A stretch of 14,686 nucleotides of DNA from Limnospira platensis (GTDB lineage Bacteria > Cyanobacteriota > Cyanobacteriia > Cyanobacteriales > Microcoleaceae), in NCBI RefSeq assembly GCF_046480435.1, contig NZ_PKGC01000127.1; one strand, given 5' to 3'. Shown piece by piece: positions 1 to 5,927 of this stretch (its first letter is position 1; the number at the start of each line of letters is the position of its first letter). A model generated the notes under the pieces. It worked only from the letters and a program-made list of their open reading frames with translations, was not told the origin of the DNA and searched no databases. A program made the position numbers and the translations under genes.

Positions 1-105
1 AAGCGCCAAACCTTCTTTAATGATTTGCGCGCGCTTACCCAGACTGTACTTCGACAGTTGGGACCACCTTCTGACCTTTATGCTTGAGGGTCTCGAGTTA
101 GACAT
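1..105 (-). CDS. Partial N-terminus of an unrecognised protein, cut by the window edge
   Basis: An open frame of 35 codons runs leftwards off the window. The predicted start is basic and has little acidic character, beginning MSNSRPSSIKVRRWSQL and ending at the edge with KRAQIIKEGLAL, which looks like the beginning of a helix. I do not recognise a family from so short a piece. The ATG at 105-103 is the first in frame; the frame is open back to a TAG near 158-160, so a TTG or other start upstream is possible. A GGGTGGG run sits directly against the ATG, too close to be a normal ribosome binding site, which lowers confidence. It could be the true start of a gene continuing to the left, or a chance open frame. 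Confidence 0.35.
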   Translation of the reverse strand, partial: MSNSRPSSIKVRRWSQLSKYSLGKRAQIIKEGLAL

Positions 106-148
106 CCCACCCGATAGCAGTTGAATTTCCAAAATGAGAATTGCTGAA

Positions 149-247
149 CCCCCTCTCTATCTCCCTTCTAGCGCCCCATCCCAGATCGCGAGTTGCTGGC
201 CTGGGGGCGAGCAGATTGACGGGCCAGCCCTCTGGGGAGAGAGAGGG
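149..247. repeat. Nested imperfect palindrome (two stacked inverted repeats)
   Basis: The outer arms, CCCCTCTCTATCTCCC at 150-165 and GGGAGAGAGAGGG at 235-247, are complementary with one mismatch. An inner pair, GCTGGCC at 192-198 and GGCCAGC at 221-227, is perfect. The unit could fold into a long hairpin on either strand. It lies between the leftward partial gene and the promoter of the putative small RNA, outside both. It may be a small dispersed palindromic element or a structural barrier between the two transcripts; its copy number elsewhere cannot be judged from one window. Confidence 0.5.
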
Positions 248-272
248 ATTTGCATGATCCATTGTTAACCCC

Positions 273-300
273 TAGACAATTTTTGAGAAAGCGCTATAAT
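273..300 (+). promoter_or_regulatory. Sigma70-type promoter of the putative small RNA
   Basis: A perfect -10 box TATAAT lies at 295-300. A -35-like TAGACA at 273-278 matches TTGACA at five of six positions, with a 16-base spacer. Transcription would start near 306-308 on the plus strand. No convincing protein-coding start follows before the terminator at 512-549, so the product is probably an RNA. Confidence 0.6.
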
Positions 301-306
301 GGCAAC

Positions 307-555
307 AAGGTCCTGCTGTGACGTTGGTGACTGCCAAAATGTTTTTTTGATCTATAACTCTAAAAACAAGGGAACCCCTTAGAATCGAGTGGCAGTATAC
401 CGGGCATTGTACCCGGAAACTTGAAGCTCGGCAGTGGTGCCCACCTGGCTCGTCCAGGTCAAAAACTGAGGTAAGACGGCGTTGCGGTTGGGCTGTTCAA
501 TAATTAAAAATGCCCGAATTCGAGAGTGGATAACTCTACGAGTTCGGGCTGCCTT
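307..555 (+). ncRNA. Putative free-standing structured small RNA, family unknown
   Basis: The unit runs from a TATAAT promoter to a strong terminator hairpin, about 200-250 nt, with no plausible ORF. Visible stems: ACTGCCA (330-336) with TGGCAGT (390-396), enclosing the hairpin AAGGG/CCCTT (368-380); CCGGG/CCCGG (400-416); ACCTGG/CCAGGT (443-459) with loop CTCGT. A second GGCAGT near 430 could compete for ACTGCC at 330-335, giving two alternative folds. Size, isolation and the apical hairpin followed by AAAACTG recall 6S RNA, but I found no good closing stem between the 5' and 3' ends, so I do not assign that family. No downstream gene lies on the same strand within about 450 bases, which argues against a riboswitch leader. 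Confidence 0.5.
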
Positions 556-560
556 TGTTT
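512..560. terminator. Bidirectional intrinsic terminator between the small RNA and the small leftward gene
   Basis: GCCCGAATTCG (512-522) pairs with CGAGTTCGGGC (539-549) with one G-U pair. After a single bulged A, AGAGT (523-527) pairs with ACTCT (533-537), giving a stem of about 16 bp. On the plus strand it is followed by CTGCCTTTGTTT; on the minus strand by CATTTTTAATTATT. The T-rich tracts on both sides suit termination of the rightward small RNA and of the leftward gene ending at 580. Confidence 0.75.
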
Positions 561-579
561 AAGTGTAAACTTTGTGCTG

Positions 580-774
580 TTAACTAGCCTGACGAGAAGC
601 TATCTTTTCAAAATAAGCCTGAGTTTGCTGAAGCATCTCCTCCCGACTATCATTTTCCTTGGTCTTAGTTAAAGTTGGGATTAGGTTACGAGCCTGTAGT
701 GTCATGTGTAGCTGGAGGTCAGCCACATACTCGCTAACATCTTGACGAAGGGAACAAGTTGGGTATCTATCCAT
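580..774 (-). CDS. Small hypothetical protein, 64 residues
   Basis: An open frame gives a polar, mixed-charge protein starting MDRYPTCSLRQDVSEYV and ending EKIASRQAS. No transmembrane segment or signal peptide is visible; most of it looks helical and it contains one Cys. I do not recognise the family. I chose the ATG at 774-772; an in-frame TTG at 786-784 would add four residues, and neither has a clear Shine-Dalgarno sequence. Support for a real gene comes from context: the stop lies about 30 bases before a terminator hairpin with a T-run in this direction, and promoter-like boxes lie upstream (see 849-870). It could still be a chance ORF. Confidence 0.45.
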   Translation of the reverse strand: MDRYPTCSLRQDVSEYVADLQLHMTLQARNLIPTLTKTKENDSREEMLQQTQAYFEKIASRQAS

Positions 775-834
775 ATCTAAATTCAAAGTGTTTTTCGTCT
801 CTCAATCTAAGGTGTTCGTAATCACTCATAGAGA

Positions 835-884
835 GTATCATGCTTATGTACAAACTTGACCAACTTTGTAATGATATTTAATCT
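835..884. promoter_or_regulatory. Palindrome with overlapping divergent promoter-like boxes
   Basis: TACAAA (849-854) and TTTGTA (865-870) form a perfect inverted repeat, extended by two further matching bases inside after one mismatch. Within it, TTGACC (856-861, plus strand) and TTGGTC (863-858, minus strand) are -35-like hexamers on opposite strands that share bases. Seventeen bases away lie the weaker -10-like boxes TAATCT (879-884, plus) and TGATAC (minus, about 840-835). The layout suits an operator between the small leftward gene and the rightward RTX region. The -10 boxes match consensus poorly, so this is tentative. Confidence 0.3.
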
Positions 885-966
885 TTAGGGTGGGCTTGTG
901 TGAAAAACCTTTACATTAACCGCCCCTGTGTCCCTGTGCCCATCTACCCTAATGCCGGATGATCAC

Positions 967-1041
967 TACCAGAGGATCTGAAGTTACACACCGCTAAGTC
1001 TGGGGACTTCCCCTCGAAGATGGAAACTAAAACCTCTGGTA
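967..1041. repeat. Inverted-repeat structured element upstream of the RTX gene
   Basis: TACCAGAGG (967-975) and CCTCTGGTA (1033-1041) are perfect 9-bp inverted repeats enclosing 57 bases. Inside, AAGTC and GACTT close a hairpin with loop TGGG (about 995-1009), and GGGG/CCCC (1002-1013) offers an alternative hairpin using some of the same bases. It could be a leader RNA structure for the rightward transcript or the end of a decayed mobile element. I recognise no known riboswitch consensus. Confidence 0.35.
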
Positions 1042-1112
1042 TTGTTGATATTCAAAAAATTATGGGTAAACTTAAATCAATTCAAGAGACCCTCAAGGCA
1101 AAAGCAGCATAG
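1020..1112 (+). CDS. Very small ORF, 30 residues, doubtful
   Basis: ATG to TAG encodes a lysine-rich peptide beginning METKTSGIVDIQKIMGKLKS, likely a short amphipathic helix. Its start lies inside the inverted repeat at 967-1041. Only GAAG directly abutting the ATG could act as a binding site, which is poor spacing. It ends one base before the ATG of the next small frame. It may be a leader peptide, a gene remnant or chance; I do not recognise it. Confidence 0.2.
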   Translation: METKTSGIVDIQKIMGKLKSIQETLKAKAA

Positions 1113-1113
1113 A

Positions 1114-1245
1114 ATGGCTAGGTTGCTTAGTTTAATCCGGGATTATGTGGATTATGGATCATTTCATGGGCCAATGTATATTGGGGCTGGCTTGATCAAG
1201 TCAGCAAAAAGGACTTCTAAAGGTAAGGTATCGTTAACATGGTAA
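1114..1245 (+). CDS. Small ORF, 43 residues, overlapping the RTX gene start, doubtful
   Basis: An ATG at 1114, one base after the preceding TAG, opens a frame coding a peptide that starts MARLLSLIRDYVDYGSFHGP and has a basic C-terminus. Its TAA (1243-1245) overlaps the RTX start ATG (1239-1241), an arrangement that permits translational coupling. The same frame extends back to an ATG at 1042. No Shine-Dalgarno sequence is seen before 1114, and no family is recognised. A remnant of a longer gene is equally possible. Confidence 0.22.
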   Translation: MARLLSLIRDYVDYGSFHGPMYIGAGLIKSAKRTSKGKVSLTW

Positions 1246-4200
1246 ACATTATTATTGGCACTTCAGAATCGGATTTGCTCTTGGGAACCTCGGAAGATGA
1301 TGAAATTCAAGGTTTGGAAGGGGATGATACCCTTTTGGGGTTCCAAGGCAATGATACCCTGTTCGCAGGTGAGGGTAATAACTTGCTATTTGGTGGACAG
1401 GGAGATGATTATCTGTTTGGCGGACCAGGTAACGACACCCTATTCGGTGAGTTAGGGGATGATGTTATCTATGGGGGGGAAGGAAACAATTTCATCCTGG
1501 GTAATTCGGGGGATGACTCTATAGTTGGGGGGTCAGGAAACGATACTATTTATGGCGGTCAAGGATCTGACACTCTCATAGGGGGGGAGGGAGATGATCT
1601 TTTATTTGGCGATCGCGGTAATGATATTCTCTATACAGGTAGTGGTTTTAACAGCTTAACCGGGGGCGCGGGGTCAGATTTATTTGTAATTGGTGTAGGG
1701 TTCAATGGCGGTCAGACTGATGTAATTACAGACTTTAGACCCGGGTTTGACCTAATTGGTTTGGCTAATGGTCTGGAATTTGCGGATCTAGAAATTGCAC
1801 AGCAGGGGAATGATACCCTAATTCGCGATCGCCAAACCAGAGAGAGATTAGTGCTACTAGAAGCCACAGACAGCACCATTCTCAACAGTGGCAACTTTAC
1901 CAAATCCATCACCAGCATTACCTCAGTCTTGGAATTTTGGGAAGATAGCGTCAACGCTGACGAAAATCAGTCATTATTGCAAATCCCCATCACCAGAACC
2001 GGATCTCCTCTTGATAGAGTAGGAGCAACTCTAGTAGTAGCTGGTGATAGCACCGCTGACGTGATTGCAGAAATTCCCGTAATTTTTGAACCCTTTGAAA
2101 CCTTCAAAGAATTCACCGTTTCTATAGTCGATAACGATATCCCTGACGGAGGGAGACCAGTTACCTTAACCCTAGCCGATCCCTCTGGAGGAGCCAGTAT
2201 TGGCCAAAGGAATGAGTTTATCATTAACATCCAAGATGATGAACCCGCACCAGTACCGCCTCCGCCCCCAGGACTTACCCCTACACCTATTCCAGAGTTA
2301 CCGGTGCTAAATCTTCCATCAACTTCTCAGGTGAGCCTCACTATTGAACCGGAAGCCGTGGAAGAAGATAGTGGCAACAGTTTAGTTTATACATTAACCC
2401 GCACCCCAGATTCTGTGGGAGTGCCTTTGGCGGTAGATTTTTCCGTAGGTGGGACGGCTATTTTAGGGGAAGACTACACAGTTAGCGGTGCTGCTAGATT
2501 TGATGGCGATCGCGGAACCGCAATATTTGACCAAAACGCTACTACCACCCAATTCTCGGCTACCCCCATTGCTAATGATATTTTTCAGGTAAACAGAACC
2601 ATAGAAGTGGTTTTAGACGAATCAGGATTTTTGTATATCGCCGAAATCGGAGTGAATACAGCCACTGGCACTATTATAGATGATGACCCACCCCCCAGTC
2701 CCCCTTTATATGACTTCAGCGACAGTCGTTTTATAGGTGTTGAGGGGGATGATCCTAATAATCCTGAATTTGTGGAAGTCACCATTGAGCGTTCTTTCGC
2801 CACCGAGGCACCCTCACGAGTCGATGTGGCAATTACACCCATTACTGCTGAACCTGGTCGAGATTTTGTCGCCACTCCCGATCCCACCCCAGTCATGTTC
2901 GACGCGGGACAAACCAGCGCCACCGTTCAAATTGAACTAATTCCCAATACCGAACCAGACCCCACCAGAACCGCCAATTTATCCTTTACCAACTTCTTTA
3001 TTGAGAGTACAGCCGGGGAAATTGAGGGGGGACAACCAGGCCGGCTGAACCCCGAGGCTACCCTAGTGATTTTGGATGATGACGGACCATTTAGCTATCA
3101 GTTCAGTCAGAGTTTGTTCACCACCCTGGAGGGTTCCGATACCAACGTCACAGAAGTTGTGACTATTGAAAGAATTGGCAGAATTAGGGAAGCATCTTCA
3201 GTCACCGTTGAGTTAGCCGGTATTACTGCTGTTCCGGGAACAGATTTTGAGCAAGAGGAGATAACTATTAATTTCCGACCTGATCAGATTTCCCAAACTG
3301 TTCCCATCACCATTTTTGGTAATTTGGTGACTCAACCTAATCGAAATCTGGAGTTAAGTTTGGTTCCAGTAGAAGGGGAACTCGTCGGCGAGGAGAACCC
3401 TACGGCTGAATTAATTATTATCGATGATGATAATATTCCCACCTATGATTTCAGTCGCAGTATTTTTGAGGTCTCAGAAGATGATGGCGTAACTGAGGCT
3501 GTGGTGGTGGTGCGTGGTGGTAATACCAGCAATGCATCATCTGTAACTGTGGTTCTTGAACCTGGTCCAGAAAATCCAGCTACGCCGGGAGTTGATCTTG
3601 TTGAGACTGAGGTGCGCCTGGAGTTTGCGCCGGGTCAAGAAGTCGCTAGGGTTCCCCTGGAAATTGTTGATGACGAAATAGCTGAACCTACCGAGTCGAT
3701 TATCTTATCTTTTGAGGATTTTGAACCGAGGGGACGCGCGGGTGTAACTCATCCTACAGCGACTTTATTGATTCTCGATAATGATTCGCCCCCAACTTAT
3801 GATTTTGGTCAGTCTGAATATCAGGTGGAAGAGGGGGATGAGCGAAATACCACCATGGTGGTGGAATTGTTGCGGTCCGGGGATATAAGTTCTCCCTCTT
3901 CTGTGGATGTGGTTTTAACTGGAATTACAGCCACTGAAGGAGATGACTTTGTTGGTAGTGTGATACCAATTCAGTTTGCTGAGGGAGAAACACAAGCCCG
4001 GGTTCCTATTGAAATTCTGGGTAATACCCTGGTGCAGCCTGACCGAACACTGCAACTAGACTTAGATGATAATTTTGTGGCGATTGTGGACGGAGAGGAG
4101 CAAATCCTAGGTCAGGCTGGCACTATCAATCCTAGTACGGTTTTGACGATTCTCGATGATGATATCGCCACAGTTTCCCTACAGGTGCTTACTCCCGATG

Positions 4201-5663
4201 CTGTGCAGTCTAGTCTGGATTGGGAACAAGATCCTCCGGCTATTCTTCCATCTAGTAATGCAGTCTTGAGGATTAGTCGTGAACCTGATAATTTTGGGGA
4301 TCTTGAGATATCTTTGGATCTGGAGGGAAATCGGATTTCTTTGGAAGATTATCAGCTCGAAATTGGTGACGAGGTGATTCCCACAGATGGGGAAACGGCA
4401 GAGGTGACGATTCCTGATGGTGAAACTCGGATTGAACTAGAGTTGGTGCCGCTTGATGATGACCATGCGGAGGCTGATGAGTCTTTGACTTTCCGCTTGG
4501 TAGAATCTGATTTTTATATTGTTGACCCTAATGATAATCAGGGGACGTTAACGATTCTAGCTAATGGTACCGGGGTAAGGCGGTTAACTGATAGCCTTGA
4601 GACCACGGAAGAAGCCTATTTTGACAGTATTGAAGGGTCTTTGCGCCAGGCGGTTATCAATGCTGTGAATTTGGGTGGCACACAAAGAATTACTTTTCTT
4701 GATGAGGCAGAATCGGGAACAATTAACCTGGTGGGTGCATTACCAACTCTCAATGGAGATATTTATTTTCAGGGTCCGGGAGCCAATAATTTGACGATTC
4801 AGCGTGATCCGGACTTGACTGATGAGTTTCGCCTATTTAGGGTCAATACGGGGACGATTACTTTTGATGGGTTAAGGTTGGCTAATGGTTTGGCTGCTGG
4901 TACTAACCTAGATGTTTCTGTAAGCACTACTTCTGGTAGTCGCGGCGGGGCAATCACTATTGTCTCTACTGATGCGAATGTTACTATTATCGGTAGTCTG
5001 ATTGAAGAAAATGCAGCTAATAATGGGGGGGCGATCGCTAATTCGGGGATTCTGAATATTATCGATTCCACTATTGCTAATAATCAGGCTGTTAATGGTG
5101 GTGGCATCATTATTATTGATGGGGAGGTTAAGATTACCAACAGCACTATTGCTAATAACTCGGCTGAAGTCGGCGGCGGGATTTTTAACTCTGTTGCTGA
5201 TCTGACTTTAACCAACAGTACCATTGTTGATAATACGGCGATCGCCAGTGGTGGCGGTGTCCGCAACATTGGCGGTAGTGCTAGTCTCCAAAATACTCTG
5301 ATTACTAATAATACCGCTCCTTTCGGTCCTGATGCGGCGGCGGCTCCTGAATTTGCCTTTAACAGTGGTGGGGGTAATTTGATTGGAGATGGCACTAATG
5401 CCTCTGGCTTCACTGATGGCGTAAATGGCGATATAATCGGCACCGCAGATGACCCAGTGGATGCTCTCATCTCTCCCCTGGCTGATCATGGGGGACTCAT
5501 CCCAACTATTGCTCTTTTGGAAAATTCACCAGCAATTAATGCCGGAAATAATACCTTTGCTGATGGTTTTGTTAATCCCGGAGAGTTCGACAGCCGGGGC
5601 CCCGGATTCCCTCGCATTGTCAACGATACCATTGATATCGGGGCTTTTGAGTCGGAATTTTAA
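1239..5663 (+). CDS. Giant RTX / Calx-beta / beta-helix protein, 1474 residues
   Basis: Probably a secreted or cell-surface calcium-binding protein. Residues about 7-150 hold roughly fourteen RTX nonapeptides of the GGxGxDxLx type (GGQGDDYLF, GGPGNDTLF, GGEGDDLLF), ending in an RTX cap around DFRPGFDLIGL (about 164-222). Calx-beta domains follow at about 225-330, 365-485, 490-616, 617-732, 735-850, 854-977 and 978-1111; most end in an acidic strand such as LDDD or LDNDS. A proline-rich linker (PVPPPPPG, about 335-360) separates the first two. The four central domains begin with a YxFSxSxF-like strand and look like internal duplications. A CSLREA-like segment (GSLRQAVINA, about 1130) leads into a parallel beta-helix of GGAIxNSG and TIxNNxAxNGGG turns, then a choice-of-anchor Q end (SPAINAG, DIGAFESEF). 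No Sec signal peptide is visible; family knowledge suggests type I secretion, but no transporter gene is in the window. AAGG at 1225-1228 may be the ribosome binding site. The ligand is unknown. Confidence 0.9.
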   Translation: MVNIIIGTSESDLLLGTSEDDEIQGLEGDDTLLGFQGNDTLFAGEGNNLLFGGQGDDYLFGGPGNDTLFGELGDDVIYGGEGNNFILGNSGDDSIVGGSGNDTIYGGQGSDTLIGGEGDDLLFGDRGNDILYTGSGFNSLTGGAGSDLFVIGVGFNGGQTDVITDFRPGFDLIGLANGLEFADLEIAQQGNDTLIRDRQTRERLVLLEATDSTILNSGNFTKSITSITSVLEFWEDSVNADENQSLLQIPITRTGSPLDRVGATLVVAGDSTADVIAEIPVIFEPFETFKEFTVSIVDNDIPDGGRPVTLTLADPSGGASIGQRNEFIINIQDDEPAPVPPPPPGLTPTPIPELPVLNLPSTSQVSLTIEPEAVEEDSGNSLVYTLTRTPDSVGVPLAVDFSVGGTAILGEDYTVSGAARFDGDRGTAIFDQNATTTQFSATPIANDIFQVNRTIEVVLDESGFLYIAEIGVNTATGTIIDDDPPPSPPLYDFSDSRFIGVEGDDPNNPEFVEVTIERSFATEAPSRVDVAITPITAEPGRDFVATPDPTPVMFDAGQTSATVQIELIPNTEPDPTRTANLSFTNFFIESTAGEIEGGQPGRLNPEATLVILDDDGPFSYQFSQSLFTTLEGSDTNVTEVVTIERIGRIREASSVTVELAGITAVPGTDFEQEEITINFRPDQISQTVPITIFGNLVTQPNRNLELSLVPVEGELVGEENPTAELIIIDDDNIPTYDFSRSIFEVSEDDGVTEAVVVVRGGNTSNASSVTVVLEPGPENPATPGVDLVETEVRLEFAPGQEVARVPLEIVDDEIAEPTESIILSFEDFEPRGRAGVTHPTATLLILDNDSPPTYDFGQSEYQVEEGDERNTTMVVELLRSGDISSPSSVDVVLTGITATEGDDFVGSVIPIQFAEGETQARVPIEILGNTLVQPDRTLQLDLDDNFVAIVDGEEQILGQAGTINPSTVLTILDDDIATVSLQVLTPDAVQSSLDWEQDPPAILPSSNAVLRISREPDNFGDLEISLDLEGNRISLEDYQLEIGDEVIPTDGETAEVTIPDGETRIELELVPLDDDHAEADESLTFRLVESDFYIVDPNDNQGTLTILANGTGVRRLTDSLETTEEAYFDSIEGSLRQAVINAVNLGGTQRITFLDEAESGTINLVGALPTLNGDIYFQGPGANNLTIQRDPDLTDEFRLFRVNTGTITFDGLRLANGLAAGTNLDVSVSTTSGSRGGAITIVSTDANVTIIGSLIEENAANNGGAIANSGILNIIDSTIANNQAVNGGGIIIIDGEVKITNSTIANNSAEVGGGIFNSVADLTLTNSTIVDNTAIASGGGVRNIGGSASLQNTLITNNTAPFGPDAAAAPEFAFNSGGGNLIGDGTNASGFTDGVNGDIIGTADDPVDALISPLADHGGLIPTIALLENSPAINAGNNTFADGFVNPGEFDSRGPGFPRIVNDTIDIGAFESEF

Positions 5664-5756
5664 CTAGAAAAACTGGGGATATAGGGATAGTCCGTCATGG
5701 ATAAATGATTCCCTATTCCCCTCACTCTTATCTGTGGTGAATTACCAGATTTACTA

Positions 5757-5785
5757 TTGACATCTGAGCAGACTTGACCTACAAT
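5757..5785 (+). promoter_or_regulatory. Near-consensus sigma70 promoter pointing antisense into pnp
   Basis: TTGACA (5757-5762), exactly 17 bases, then TACAAT (5780-5785) give one of the best promoter matches in the window, with a predicted start near 5792. A second TATAAT lies at 5813-5818 without a good -35. No rightward protein gene follows; the transcript would meet the hairpin at 5864-5890 and, if it read through, run antisense to the 3' end of pnp. It could make a short RNA of about 100 nt or an antisense regulator. No RNA data are available here. Confidence 0.5.
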
Positions 5786-5863
5786 ATTATCATGGGAAAA
5801 TGTGGGCGCATATATAATGAAAAATTGAACGTCACAGATTCACCGGATGATTAATAAACAATT

Positions 5864-5890
5864 GTAGGGGCGAACAATTGTCGCCCCTAC
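5864..5890. repeat. Cyanobacterial GTAGGGGCGA palindromic repeat, possible terminator
   Basis: GTAGGGGCGA (5864-5873) and TCGCCCCTAC (5881-5890) are perfect 10-bp inverted repeats with a 7-base loop ACAATTG. The loop sequence also occurs just left of the hairpin (ACAATTGT at about 5859-5866), so a direct repeat is superimposed. Sequences of this form are widespread between cyanobacterial genes (established knowledge). It lies about 40 bases beyond the pnp stop and could act as a 3' stabilising or terminating hairpin for pnp, although neither strand has a strong T-run. Confidence 0.75.
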
Positions 5891-5927
5891 TGCTGGGAAA
5901 GGCTGGTGGAGAGGGCAATTAGGTCAA

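Noticed and set aside
307..500. Naming the small RNA as 6S RNA
   Set aside because: Size, isolation and an apical hairpin followed by AAAACTG are suggestive, but no convincing closing stem between the ends was found; the family call needs a covariance search.
1300..1680. Tandem DNA repeats as a CRISPR-like array
   Set aside because: The periodicity is 27 bases and encodes RTX nonapeptides in frame; there are no conserved repeats with unique spacers.
4799..5489. Minus-strand ORFs opposite the beta-helix region
   Set aside because: Repetitive, Ala/Pro/Leu-rich shadows of the GGA/NNS repeat codons.
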